The notes beneath the pieces were generated by a model that did not search any database, was not told the origin of the DNA, and saw only the letters and a program-made list of their open reading frames with translations. Shown here one piece after another: positions 44,491 to 57,720 of a DNA stretch of 64,000 bases (within the stretch, counting starts at the first letter, position 1; each line of letters starts with the position of its first letter). The stretch comes from Inia geoffrensis (lineage: Eukaryota > Chordata > Mammalia > Artiodactyla > Iniidae): positions 7,721,680-7,785,679 of the forward strand of contig CM070913.1 of NCBI GenBank assembly GCA_036417435.1, in the 5' to 3' direction. The position numbers and the translations under genes are program-made.

Positions 44491-46177
44491 TAATTACCAT
44501 TTGGCATTTTTAAGAACAGACTTCACAAAATCTTTCATTTTTTTAGACTTCAGAGAAAAACATTAGCTTCTTGTCCCATAAAGGGAAACAGTGGCACAGC
44601 ATCTGTAAGTAGGTATCTGACCAAGGAAAAAGAGAGCCGAAGTCATGGTGGCCCATGATCTGAAAGGAAAGCAGGGCCAGCCCACCCCACGTGCCAGCAC
44701 AGGGAGTTAGTTTTGAGACCCCATGTCTCCCGGTCACAGCATACCAGGGTGGAAAGGTCTGGAAGCAGGGATGAAGAGGACTGCTTATCAAGTTTACCTG
44801 TTAGGGTTCTGTTTACACGTCCACCTTTATTATGACACTAACTTCAATAAAAATAATTTTTCATTTTAGTCTTTTGCATCTATTCCACTCTAATAATGTG
44901 TGCCAATTTCCACACCATCATGAGAATTTCAGACTGATCTTGGAGCTTTGCCACTAATAATATTAATTGAGATTTGTCATCTTTTATAACGTGACAAATT
45001 TTCAGGACTCACCTGTGAGCTGGTGATAACTCTTCTGGGTTTATATCACCTCTCTTGGCTGCAAGAATACTATTATTCATTTCTCAATTATATTTTTAAA
45101 ATATCCACATATTTAAGGGTTATATTTACTAATTAATCAAGAAGAAACTTTTTAATGTTTAAGTCTATTCCCACACTCCCCATCTTGCACTGATTATTTA
45201 GAAAGGGTCCAAATGCTGAGTCTAATTAAAAGCATACACCACTTGTTGCAACTTACTTCAGATTTAAAATAAAAATTATGAAACATAATGGAAACATGTT
45301 TGCTCACCAGAAATTATACCCATTTAGCAATAACTCACAGTCGATTTCTGCCAAAACAGTTCTCTAAATACATGTTCTATTTTGTGGTCCATGATTTGTT
45401 ACATCTTCACCTGTTTCTAAGCCAGTGCAATTAGGTGATAAGGGTTTCCATTTTCCTTTTTTTTTTTTTTTTTTTTTTTTGATTGACCGACTCTCCAGTT
45501 ATCTTTCAATTTCTTATCTGAGAAGCAAAGCATGTACTTGAGGATTTTTAAAAATTCATGATTTGTTTACATTTCACTGCCAGTTGGAGGCTATTTCCCA
45601 GTTTGTTCTTTAAGTGAGAGGAAGAAAAATACCCAATAAAACCTATCCTGAATATAAACAGTTTAAAGACCCCCAGGTAAGCAAAGGGAAATTGAAATGT
45701 TCTCTACTGTTCCAGCAAATATCAAGAATTCCGTGTGTTCTGAGTGATAACAATCTGTCCAAAGCTGGAGAAATAGGTGGATGGGGGGGAGGTGAAGCCT
45801 GCTCTGCCCCAAAATCTGCAAAAACCCCGACTGAAATTTTCATTTCCTTCTTTGGGAAAAGCAAAATAACCAAAGGTACAGAGAAATGTCCAGTTATGCG
45901 ACAGAAACGTCTGCTCACATTCAGATATTTGCCACCTTTGGTGTCCACAGGAAGGTTTCAGAAGGCTGCTTGGCCCAGAGCATCGTTTCCAGCCTCAGTT
46001 ACGTCAGTACACTGCCTCTCCTGGACGCATTTGCACTTAGGTCTTACCTCTGACTGTGAAACAAAGGCCGAGTCAAAAAGCTTCAGCCATCAACATAGGT
46101 AGGGCTTTCCTCTCCTACTACTGCACATGTACTCAGCCGCCCTGAGACTGTTTCTCAAAGTGACTTATTACGTGCAT

Positions 46178-46575
46178 GTTAGGTTCCCGGGGCTCCTGCA
46201 GCAAACTGGGCGGCTGACAAACAGCAGAACTGTATTGTCTCCGGGTTCTGGAGGCTAGAAGCCGGAAATCAAGGCACAAGGCTCTGGGGAGGCTCCTTCC
46301 CTGCCCCTTCCAACTTCTGGTGGCCCCTGGTGTTCCCAGGCTTGCAGCTGCAGCCCTCCAGTCTCTGCCTCTGTCTTGCCACGGCCTCTTCCCTGAGTGT
46401 ACCTGTGTGGCCTCTCCTCTTCTCAAAAGGACACCAGTCATTGGATTTAGGGTGCCCCCCACAATTCAGTCAGACCTCATCTTAATTAATTACACCCGCA
46501 AAAGACAGATTTCCAAATAAGGCCCTGCTCTGAGGTTCCAGGCAGACAGGAACTCAGGGGGACACTACTCAAGCC
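46178..46575 (-). mobile_element. MaLR (MLT1-like) LTR
   Basis: Reverse-complement MLT1 landmarks: GGTTCTGGAGGCTAGAAGCC, AAAAGGACACCAGTCATTGG and CTCTGAGGTTCCAGGCAGAC. Confidence 0.75.
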
Positions 46576-49064
46576 AGTGAACATGTATTTCACAATCACG
46601 TGCACACAGCACATACCCCGCTCCGTGGGTCCCCGTCCTCGAGGAAGCCGCAGCTGCCCTCATGCCACTCTGCTGGGTCTCTATCCACTGAGTGAGCCCA
46701 AGAGACACCCCGATAATCAGTGTCCAGAGCAGTTTCTGACTCCTACTCGTACTCCAGAAGGAAGAAGAGAAACAGAAAGAGGAAGAAAAATAGGGGGGAA
46801 ATGGGAAAAAGGAACATCTAGTGGAGAGGAGGTCCCGAGGCAAGGAGAAGACAGAGCAAGCCAGGCGGTCAGGCTCACAGCGGCCATACATGTTCCGGTG
46901 GTGAGACCTGCCCACCCCCGGGTCCTGAGCACACCTTTGGAGCTTAATAGTGCAGGTGGGATGATGGCAGAAGTGGAGTTTTTACTCAACTGGGATATTT
47001 GTTAGTAGGGCACATGGCGCGTCACCACCCCCACCCCACCCCCATGCGTGTCTGGCGCTCCTGGAAGATAATAAGGCTCTCGCCGCCCGCTGTCTAGAAC
47101 CCAGTCAAGGTGGAACACGCCAGTCCCTCCCCAGAGGGCTAAGGACACCACGCAGGTCATCACAATGAGGAAGCAACCAAGGCTGGACACGTCGGCACGC
47201 ACCTGGCTGATCGGCACCAGTAGAGCCAGAAAGTGATGGAATATTTGGACTAATCGGAGAAGTTATTTACCTTGAAATTAGTGACATTCAAGATTCAGGG
47301 CTGCTCTCCCGCAGGCCCCTTCTAAATAAATATCCACTTTTGTGCCTAATTTTTATTCACAGTTCTGTATTCTTTTTCTTAAAGAGATCCCCTAAATTCT
47401 AAGACGTCAGGTCCCATGAACTTTAGTCTAGGCTGGGCTGACGAGGGAGGACAGAGCTGCCCAGACCACCAGGCAAGATGTGCAAGGCCCCCCAGTCTGC
47501 ATCCAGGCTGCTGCCTGGAATCCCCATTTGGACGACATGTGGGCTTCATCCCAGAGGTTTCTGCCATCTCCTTGTGATTTAAGTTGTGCTATTTTTTAAA
47601 AACCCGTTTAGCTCTTCACTGTACTTAATCTTCCAGAAAATAAAATGGAAGAAACCACGTGTACCGGCATTTCTGCTGTTACTTTTAGCTTGGCCTCTTC
47701 ATTATCTTCGAGAACTATCTCAGCTTATGGAACATCCCCCGGGGAGATTTAGGAAACACGGTGTCTCCCTGTGGGCTCACGGCGGTTCTCGTGCAGCCGG
47801 CGGGGCTGGGAGCCAAGATTCCCAAAGCTCCCAGGCTCCCGGGTTGGGGGCTGCCCATAGGATCCAAGTTTGTTTGCCTGGCGTGGTTGTGTCATCAGGA
47901 GAGGCCGTTAGGGGAGAAGTGGGGGGATTCTGTCCACCTGGGGAGGGTGATGGGGGTGATGAGCGTGGATGGTTTCTTCCCTCGGCTACACTTCCTTCAG
48001 GACCGCTTGCTGAGATCCTAGAGAAGGCCCTCCTGCCTCAGGAGCTGTGGGTCCAGCGAGGACTCTGAGCATGCGGGGAGAGCAGGGGAGGGAGGACGCC
48101 CCGTGTGGATGGCTTCTGAGCACCTGTGGGGAGGGGCCCCAGGACCAGGCCCGTGGACCTGCTTTTCTGTGGGCAGGGGCTGCTGCAGGGCTGCGGAAGG
48201 AGCCATTCTCCAGCCTGCACCCCAGGCCAGCAGACGCCTGGCTCCTGAGCCCCCCGACGTCAGCTCCCACAGGGCACCTTGTTGTCCTGGTGACGGTGAG
48301 GCCTGGCTGAGGGGTTCTGCAGGCAGGGCCGCCCATGCGGCAACAGGTATTGGAGCTGAGGAAGAGCCAGGGGTCGGGGACTGCCTGCAGCCTGCGGACA
48401 GTGTGGGACCCTAGGTCACCCCGCTGGGGACCCTGAAAGGAACGGGGGCACCACAAGGTGGGTGTTTATGGCACCGAGCAGTCCGGGGAATTGTGCAGCT
48501 GTAACATATATAGAGAGAGAGAGGAAGTGCATCCTTGGTTTGTCACCAGAGTCTGCTAAGACCCGGGACATAAGGCCAGCAGTGACAGGAGCTTCCTTTT
48601 CAGTTTGGTGGGTTCAAGAATTCTGTCGATGCAAAATCCAAGACGACAAGTTGCCCACTGAAGCTTTTATTTGAATCGATGGGGTTCCATTGTTGAATGC
48701 TGCCGGGAACCCTGAACAAAGTTTTATTTCTTTTTAAAGCATTTGTTTCCCCTCGGGCAAACACGGGCAAAAGGTAAATGAAGTGCTGGGTTCAAAGGTG
48801 TCATCTGCTCATGGATGATTTTGCAAGTGTTCAAACTGTAAACAGTTGCTGTCACTCACAACTCAAGTGCCAGTATTCACTGTAGTTCCAAAAAAAAAAA
48901 AAAAAAAAAAAAGGAATTGGAACTTGGTTTTATGGATGTGAGGAACTCATCCTTAAATTAACCCAAGATGGAATTTCTGCTAAATGTTGAAGGGCTCCAG
49001 TTTTCCCTCTACGTCTGTTGACAGTTTATAGGAGACAGTTCTCCAAGTAAAAGACGTGGGCATT

Positions 49065-49530
49065 AGTTCCTGTGGCTGTTGTAACCAGCACAGACCTAGT
49101 GACTTAAAGAGCAGCAATTCATTCTCTCGCAGGTCTTTAGGTCAGAAGTAAAATCAAAGCGTCAACAGGGCTGGCTCCTCTGGGGGCTTCAGGGGAGAAT
49201 ACACATCCTTGCCTTTTCTGGCTTCTAGAGGCCACCCTTGACCTGTGGCCCCTCCCTCCTTATTCAAGTGCATCACGCCAGCACCTGGTCCATCACATCT
49301 CCTCTTCTGACTCCAACCGTCTTACCTCCTTTCACAAGGATTCTTGCAAGTGCATCGGGCCCCAGGGTAGTTCAGGATAATCTCCCCATCTCGAGATCCT
49401 TCCCTTAGTCACACCTGCAAAGTCCCCTTTTCCATGGAGAGAGTCACGTCACAGGGTCCAGAGATAAGAAAGTGGACATCCTCATGTGTGTGTGGTGGGG
49501 GTTATTATTCAGCCTCCTGCCACATGTGAG
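49065..49530 (-). mobile_element. MaLR (MLT1-like) LTR
   Basis: Shows GTTCCTGTGGCTGTTGTAAC, CGTCAACAGGGCTGGCTCCT and a CTCACGTCACAGGGTCCAGA-like end in the reverse-complement MLT1 order. Confidence 0.65.
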
Positions 49531-49584
49531 GTACTAGTGGAAAAGTCTCCTGGGAGATGAACAAGCTCAGATCAAAGACCCAAC

Positions 49585-49795
49585 TCGAGGGACCCTGGCG
49601 GTCCCGTAGTTAAGACTTTGCCTTCCGACGCAGTGGGTGCAGGTTCCATCCGTGGTCGGGGAGCTAAGATCCCACATGCCTCACGGCCAAAAGAAAAACA
49701 CAAAACATAAAACAGAAGCCATGTTGTAACAAATTCAATAAAGACTTTAAAAATGGTCCACATCAAAAAAATCTTTAAAAAAAAAACAAAAACCC
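49585..49795 (+). mobile_element. CHR-family SINE, diverged
   Basis: GGGACCCTGGCGGTCCCGTA head, GGGGAGCTAAGATCCCACAT box and an A-rich tail. More diverged than the other copies. Confidence 0.7.
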
Positions 49796-50389
49796 ATCTT
49801 GAAAGTCCAACATTGCAGTGTCCAGACAACCACGCGGGGTCACGTTCCCGCCCGGGGAGTTCGGCTTAGCCACTAGCTGCTTCCTTTTTACTCTACTCAC
49901 ATCCATGGAGAAACCAGAGGAAGTGGCTGGGGCAGGAGCGGTCTGTTTCCAGAGCTTCCTGTGGGCCAGATGTGGACCCTGCAGAAGGGAACCGTCTGGA
50001 TTATGTGGGGAGAGAATCTACCCGTGTGGAGAGAGAATCTACCCAATTGGGTAGATTGGGTAGACCATCTGGAGGAGGGGCCCCTAAAACAGGGCAGAAC
50101 ATGGAGTGTAAGCACCAGAGGGAGTCTTAGACCACCAAGGAAACTGTGGGTCAGAGACTCCCAGCCCCAGGAGCGTTATCTCTGAAGATAAAGCATCTCG
50201 TGGAAAAAAATTAGCATTTGAAATATGCCATCTCTCGAGGGCCCCAGTGTCAAATGACAACCGTCCTCATCCACTAGGGCCTCTTCCTCCCGAGGCTGCC
50301 ATATACGTGTGAAAGTCGCCCTGTGGAGTTGTGTAGTGCACGGTCTGAGGCACGATTTCTCACCTCTCTTCCACAATGGAATGAAATAA

Positions 50390-51780
50390 GAAACCAATAA
50401 ATGAAGACAATCTGGGAAAGTCACAAATATGTGGAAATGAAACAACACACTTCTTACAGGTCAAAGAAGAAACCATAAGATACGAGTTATAAAACACGCT
50501 GAGATGAATTAAAACAAAACTACAACATGCCAAAACTTATGGGCTGCAACTAAAGCAGTGAAATAAAGCAGCTAAAGGAGAAAAATGTACAGCTGTAAAT
50601 GCCTATATTAAAAAAGAAGAAAGATCTCCAATCAACAACCTGATCTTCTATCTTAAGGGGAAAAAGAAAAGTAAACAAAATCCACATTAAGCAGAAGAAA
50701 GGAAACAATTAGAGATTAGAGCATAATAAATACAATGAAGAATAGAATAACGACACAGAAAATCAACAAAACCAAAAGCTGGCTCTTTGGAAAGACCAGT
50801 AAAATCAACAATCTTTAGCTAGACTGACCAAGATAAAAAGAGCGGTGATGTAAGCTACTAAAATCATGAATAAAAGCGGGGAAACCACCACCAACTCTAC
50901 AGAAATAAAAAGCACAGTAAGGGAACCCTATGAACAACTGAATAGCAACAAATTAGAAAACCTCAATTAAATGGATAAATTCCAAGGTAGGCAGAAACCA
51001 GTACAAATGACTCTAGAATAAATAGAAGATCTGGGACTTCCCTGGTGGTCCAGTGGTAAAGAATCCACCTTACAATGCAGGGCACTCGGGTTCGATTCCT
51101 GGTCAGGGAACTAAGATCCCACATGCCACGGGGCAACTAAGCCCACGTGCCGCAACTACTGGGCTCACATGCCTCAACTAGAGCCTGCGTGCTGCAAACT
51201 ACAGAGCCCTCGCGTCCTGGAGCCTGCGTGCCACAACTAGAGAAGAGAAAACCCGCACACCACAACTAGAGAGAAGCCCGTGTGCCGCAATGAAAGATCC
51301 CTCATGCCTCAATGAAGATCCCTCATGTTGCAACTAAGACCTGACGCAGCCAAAAATAATTTAAAAAAATAATAAACAATAAAAATAAATCTTAAAAAAA
51401 AGAAAGAGATCTGATATGCCTATAACAAGTAAAGAGATTAAATTAGTAATTTTTAAACCTCCCACAAAGAAAAGCCCAAGTTGGCTTCACTGGTGATTTC
51501 AATCATATGTTAAAAGAAAAATGAAAACCAATCCTTCATAGCTCTTCCAAAAAACTAGAAGAGGGGGAAATACTTCCAATATCATTTTTTGAAGCCAGTA
51601 TTACCCTGACACCAAAACCAGACAAAGATCACAAGAAACGAAAACTATATGCCATATACTTTATGGCATATTAACACAAGAACCCTGAAAATACTGGCCA
51701 GCCAAATCTAGCAATATGTAAAAAGAATTATATAACATAACCAAGTGGTATTTACCCCAGCAAGGTTGTCAGTAGAGTGA
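50390..51780 (+). mobile_element. LINE-1 ORF2-region fragment (first), split by a SINE
   Basis: Degenerate L1 ORF2 DNA in sense orientation, including the reverse-transcriptase region near 51595-51640 (text for a TLTPKPDKD-like peptide). A CHR SINE interrupts it at 51033-51400. No intact frame remains. Confidence 0.75.
51033..51400 (+). mobile_element. CHR-family SINE nested in LINE-1
   Basis: Starts GGGACTTCCCTGGTGGTCCA and ends in an AATAAA-rich tail; AGATCTG is duplicated on both sides (51027 and about 51406). Confidence 0.85.
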
Positions 51781-52179
51781 ACAAGATGTTTCAGAGCCTG
51801 TATGTGTATGCTGTATGTTTATATAAATATTTATATATTAATAGCCTTAAATACTTGTATCTTTTAAAGAGAAAAAAGTAAAAAATCAGTGAGCCAAGTT
51901 TCAAACTTAAGAACTTAGGAAAAACAAACTATAGTTCAATTTTTTTTAAAAAGACATTAGGAAAAGAACAAAAGACCTCCAAAAAAATCTAAGAAGGGAG
52001 ATAATAAACAAAAGACCGTATATTGCCAGACAGAAAACAACACTATAAGAAGGCTGATCAAGCCAAATGTGGTCCTTTAAAACTTCTGGTCAATTCATTA
52101 AAGAAAAAGAAGGGCAGTTATAAATAAATAATGTTATAAATGAAAAAGAGGACAGGACTAGACAGAGGAGCTATTAGGT

Positions 52180-54345
52180 ATAATAATTTACTACATGTGG
52201 CAAGAAAAAAATAGAAAGCCCCAATGATCCTGTAACTATTAAGAAAAATAGGAGTAATTAAAAATCTTCCCACAAGAGAACCATATCCAAAAACTCCTGC
52301 CAACTTTTCAAGGACCAGTTCATTCCAATCTTCTACAAACTCTCCCAGAAGAAATGCTCTCCAAATCATTCTAGGAGGCCAGTATAATTCTGATACCAAC
52401 ACCAGATAAAAACAGTATGTAAAAGGGAAATTAGAGCCTTATTGTACTCATGAATATAGATGAAGAGTTCTAATAAAATATTAACTGAATCTAACGGCAC
52501 ATTAAAAAAGATAACATGCTATGATCAAGTTGGATTCATAGGAATTCAGAGGTTCTTTAATATTTTCATGTCTATACATTTGACTTACTACATTAAGAGA
52601 TCAGATGATCATATATGGTTGTATATAACCATATATGAACATATCAATAGATGCAGAGAAAAGCATATGATAAAATTCAACATCCATTCATGAAGGTACC
52701 TTAACTTGATAAAGAATATCTGTAAAAAACTTGCAACATAAGTCATCATAAATGGGAAACAGAATTATTTCTTTTAAACCTAGAAACAACAATCTGGAAA
52801 CAACAGGATCTGTGTGCTGAAAATACAGAATCCGTATGCTGCAAACTAAAAATGTGATGAAAGAAATCCAAGAATGCCAAATAAATGGTGAAATATATTG
52901 TGTGCATGGATTGGTGTCAAATCTTCTGAAAACAGTCTGCAGATTTAATGCAATTCAGAGCAAGATGCCAGCACGATTATTTTGCAGATAAAGACAACCT
53001 AATTTTAAAATTCATATGGAAAGGCAGAAGAATTGGAACAGTCAAGTCAACTTTGGGAAAGAAGCAGAAAGTTGGAGGATTCACACCTCTCCCTACTTTA
53101 TGACTTACTGTAGAGACAACAGTAATCACAACAGTGTATATTGGCAAAGGGATAAGCACATAGATCAATGGAAGAGAACAGAGTCTAGACTTAGACCCAC
53201 ATAAATATGGCCAAGTGAATTTCTGACAATGGCAAAGAAGTAGTTCAGTGGAACCAGGATAGACTTTCTCAAAAATGGTGTTAGAACAATGGGACTCCCA
53301 TACGCAGAAAAGGGACCCCAACATCCTTTGGCTTTATTCAAAAATTAACTCAAAGACTGCAATCAGCTGTTAGGAGAATGAAAAGACAAGCTCCTCCCTG
53401 GGAGAATATACTTATACACCATGTAGCCATTAAAGGACATTTATCCAGAATACATGAAGAACCCTCAACTTCAACAGTCAGAAAACTCAGTTAAAAATTG
53501 GGAAAAGGCTTGAGCAGACACTTTACTAAAGAGGATCTACAGACAGCAAATAAGCACATAAAAAGATGTTCGACACCATTAGATGTTAGGTACATGCAAA
53601 CTAAGGCCACAGTGTGTTGTCTGCAAGCCTTACAGGCCCCTTCGCAACAATGTCGTCTCAGGCTGTACATTCTAAGAGGCCAGGGGAGTTGTTCCCTGTT
53701 ACAGTGGCTGGAATAAAAGAATACTTACAGGGGCTTCCCTGGTGGTGCAGTGGTTGAGAGTCCGCCTGCCGATGCAGGGGACACGGGTTCGTGCCCCGGT
53801 CCGGGAAGATCCCACATGCCGCGGAGCGGCTGGGCCCATGAGCCATGGCTGCTGAGCCTGCGCGTCCGGAGCCTGTGCTCTGCAATGGGAGAGGCCACAA
53901 CAGTGAGAGGCCCACGTATCACAAAAAAAAAAAAAAAAAAAAAAAGAAAAGAATACTTACAATATCAAGTCCTAGTGAGGATGCAGAGCCCCTGGAACTC
54001 TCAGCACTGCTGGTAGAGATGTAAAGTGGCATAGCCACTCTGGAAGACAATTTGGCAGTTTCTTGTAAAGTTAAGCAATCCCATTCCTAGGTATGAGATT
54101 CCTAGAGAAATAAAAATGTATGTTCACACAAAAACCTGGACATGACTATTCATAGCAGGTCGATTCATATTCACCCCAAACTGGAAACAACTCAAGTGTT
54201 CTTCACCAGGTGGATGGGTAAACTGTGATAACATTCATACAATGGAATATGACTCAATAATGAAAAGGAATAAATTACTGATACATGCAACTACTTGCAT
54301 GAATCTCAAAAGCATGATGCTGTGTGAGAGAAGCTAGTCTCAAAA
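52180..54345 (+). mobile_element. LINE-1 ORF2-to-3' fragment (second)
   Basis: Repeats the reverse-transcriptase segment already seen at 51.6 kb (here near 52375-52410) and runs on to 3'-end landmarks at 54.24-54.34 kb, so it is a separate insertion. A CHR-2 SINE (53730-53946) and a probable LTR (54346-55035) are inserted in it; the remaining L1 3' end continues to about 55150. Confidence 0.75.
53730..53946 (+). mobile_element. CHR-2-like SINE nested in LINE-1
   Basis: Near-consensus body, long pure A tail (53921-53945) and a duplicated AAGAATACTTACA on both sides (about 53717 and 53948). The low divergence and clean tail suggest a fairly young insertion. Confidence 0.9.
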
Positions 54346-55035
54346 ATGTATGGCTCTGGGGCAGGAGACAGATGGGCCCCCAGGGCAAACAGTTTGAGTT
54401 CGTTCCTTCTGGACCAATACTCCTAGACGGGAATAACAGGACAATCGAGAGAGGAGGCTCCTGCCCAGGTAGAAGATAAGAGGCCACATATTCCTCATTC
54501 TTGAAGTCAGGAGACCTCCCCGACTGCACATGCGCAAAAAGGCTCCTTGGAGGTCAAAAGGGGAGTGATGCCAACTGACGCTCACTTACCCATAGGCCTC
54601 TTCGGTGGAATCCATCTTGGCTAAGAGATGCGCACGCACACATGAGAAAATCCTGAGATACACCAAATATGGAGTCTGAACCAGGCAAAGCAAAATGACT
54701 GGACAAAGGAAACACGGAAGAAATGCCCCATATAAGTGATTTAAACTGCTGCAAGGGCACGACTCTCTCTCTGGGTCCGCCCATGTGTCTATCCACACGT
54801 ACTCTTTTTTTCTCCTAATAAATACGTTACTTGTTTCACTACTTTTCATCTTTGTGGGAATTCTTTTTTCTGCAAAGCCGCAGAGGCAGGGCTTTGTCAC
54901 TAACCACTGGTCTAGTGTCTAGGATTCGGTGCTCTCACTGCTGCGACCCGACCTCAGTCACTGGCCGGGAACCGAAACCCTGCTTCAAGCCGCTGCAGGC
55001 CGAGGCCACCCGAGATCAGTTCCATTTCCGTGACG
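54346..55035 (+). mobile_element. Probable solo LTR of an endogenous retrovirus
   Basis: About 690 bases inserted in L1 DNA and flanked by GTCTCAAAA at 54337-54345 and 55036-55044. It has a TAATAAATACG poly(A) signal near 54817 followed by a U5-like GC-rich end. No viral genes are present; family not determined. Confidence 0.6.
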
Positions 55036-56559
55036 GTCTCAAAAGGACAAAACTCAGTGATTACCAGGGGATGTGGTGGAGGGGTAGGGCAGCATGAGGG
55101 GGTTTTTTGGATGGTGGAACTATTCTGTATATACAGTTAATTGACTCTATATATACACGTGTGAAAATTCATAGAATGGTGTACACGTTCACAAAGAAGT
55201 CAATTCCACTGTATGCTGGTTTAAAGATCAAACAGTAGAAGCTAAGATCAGTTAGAACTTGCACAGGTTATTCCCATGTACTTCCAATGATCAGCATCAG
55301 AAAGGCCCTCATTTTGACAAAATTCCTTAAAGTGCCCAACACCAGTTGCCCATTTTCTTCAGTTATACAAATAAAATATTTGACTTAGTCACAGGGAAAA
55401 ATAATGTAGTAGTAAGACACGGATGCTTATTACTACTGCTTCTAAACAAGACTGACAGGAGGTTCAAAAAAATTCAAGACAGAAGGATTGGAAGGGACGA
55501 AATCACACCATCATTACTTGCAAGTAGGGAAGAAGGGAGGCTAAGAAATACAAAGAAAAGAGATCGCACCCCCTCCTCAGCACAGATGTTCTGGTCCAAG
55601 GCTGACCTGAGCCAAGAAAGGAGGGGATTTGTAAGTGAACTCTGGAGCACTCCTGTTCAACAGGATGAGACTCTTTACTACTTAGAAAATAGGCTATTGT
55701 TTAGCACCAAAAGTGACTTCAGGAGCCAGAAGCATTGAAAACACTACGTTATGGAAAAGAAACACCCAGAAATCTGCTTCCTGATTGCTCTGAACCAGAT
55801 TAGCTCATTCATTATGCTGGTGAGATGTTCACTCTCTGACATGAGGAGGGGACGGAGCCCTGGGGCCAGGACCTGCTCTGAGACTTCCCTACCCTGGTTC
55901 CCTTCAGTGCATCTACCATCCAGGGCGGCTGGAGAGGCGGGGAACGTAGGCAACTTCCCAGCTCAAAGTAAATAAGACCAGCACCTTGCCTGCCTTCTTG
56001 GAATTCACAGTCTAAGACGACTGGGATGTGAGGGGCAGGCAAGGCTCAGGGACGAGTAAGCAGAAATTCCCCATGAAAACGTCAATCTGTGAAAGCAAAA
56101 GGGTAAGTGCACTTGGCGGAAGGAGCAAGTGGGTAAGGGAAAAACTTACATGATAGAATGAGAAGACCTTGGCAATGAGAGTGGAAAGGGGGCCGGGACG
56201 CTGGCAGAAGCTGCTAGTGAGGGAATTAGGTGAGGTAATCAGTCTGCACGATGAAAAGGCAACTCCCCACCGCCCACTTTGGCTAGAGTTATTTGATTAT
56301 TTGCATTGACTGGCATTGGTTGTATGAGATTTTCTTCCTGAGTAATCCTATACCTTGGCAAGCACATAAAATATAGTTTTTGTAACTTAAAAAAAAAACC
56401 ATTGCTGGTATATGTTAGTTGCGATCAGAACAGCCATCATCTGTGCTTTATAGAGAATCCGTTTTCTGATTTCACAGAAGCAGCCGTGCTTTATCAGAAG
56501 GCTCACTTTCGTTATCGCTTGTTATTTTCCTTTATTAACAATCATGCATTCTAGCAGGG

Positions 56560-57068
56560 ACTCATGCAGATGTATGTACGCCCATGTTCATGGCAGCATT
56601 ATTCGCAATAGCCAAAAGGTGGAATCAATCCAGGTGTCTATGGACAGATGAATAGATAAGCAAAATGTGGTCTATCCATACAACAGAGTATGCTTCAGCC
56701 TTGAAAAGGCAGGAAATTCTGACACAGGCTACAACATGGATAAACCTTGAGGACATTATGCTCAGTGAAATAAGCCAGACACAAAAGGACAAATGCTGTA
56801 GGATTCCAATTTATGGGGTACCTGGAGTAGTCAAACTCATAGAGACAGAATGTAGAATAGTGGTTGCCAGGGGCTGGGGAGAGGGAGGAACGGGGGTTAT
56901 TGTTTAATGGGACAGAGTTTCAGTTTAGGGAGATAACAAGTTCTGGAGCTGGTGGTATTATCTGCACAACAAAATGAATGTACTTAACGCCACTGAACTA
57001 TACACTTAGAAATGGCTAAAATGGTAAATTTTATGTTATATATATTTTACCACAATAAAAAAATGTTT
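56560..57068 (+). mobile_element. LINE-1 3'-end fragment
   Basis: Contains CATGGCAGCATTATTCGCAA, GTGAAATAAGCCAGACACAA and the terminal ACCACAATAAAAAAATG. Confidence 0.85.
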
Positions 57069-57072
57069 CCCA

Positions 57073-57720
57073 ATGGGGAATTATATACCTTTCAGTTTAT
57101 TTATCCATTCATATACTGAAGAACATCTTTTTTTTTTTTTTTTTTGCGGTACGCGGGCCTATCACTGCTGTGGCCTCTCCCGTTGCGGAGCTCAGGCTCC
57201 GGACGCACGGGTTCAGCGGCCATGGCTCACGGGCCCAGCCGCTCCGTGGCATGTGGGATCCTCCCGGACCAGGGTACGAACCCGTGTCCCCTGTATCGGC
57301 AGGCGGACTCTCAACCAGTGCGCCACCAGGGAAGCCCTGAAGGACATCTTGGTTGCTTCTAAGTGTCGGCAATCATGAATAAAGCTGCTATAAACATCGA
57401 GGTGCAGATTTTTGTGTGGACACAAACCCTTTGGGTAAATACCAAGGAGTGTAATTGCTGGATCATATGGCCAGAATATGTTCACTTTTGTAAGAAACTG
57501 CCAAGCTGTCTTGCCGAGTGGATGGAACGCTTTTGCATCCCCACCAGCAAAAAACAAAGAGTTCCTATTACCCCACATCCTCACTAGAAGGATGGTTTTG
57601 TCGGTGTTTTGGATTTGGGCCATTCTAATAGATGTGTAGTGATAGCTTACTGTTGTTTTAATTTGCAATCTGCTGAGCACATACGATGTTGAATGCATTT
57701 TTCAGTGGGGATTGTGAGCA
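57073..57720 (-). mobile_element. LINE-1 fragment, antisense, split by a SINE
   Basis: Minus-strand L1 text on both sides of a CHR-2 SINE, e.g. the reverse complement of AATAAAGCTGCTATAAACAT at 57378. It overlaps in L1 position with the sense copy to its left, so it is a separate insertion. Confidence 0.8.
57129..57336 (-). mobile_element. CHR-2-like SINE nested in LINE-1
   Basis: T-tail at 57129-57145, antisense body ending CACCAGGGAAGCCC. TGAAGAACATCT at 57117 and TGAAGGACATCT at 57337 are the target-site duplication with one mismatch. Confidence 0.88.
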
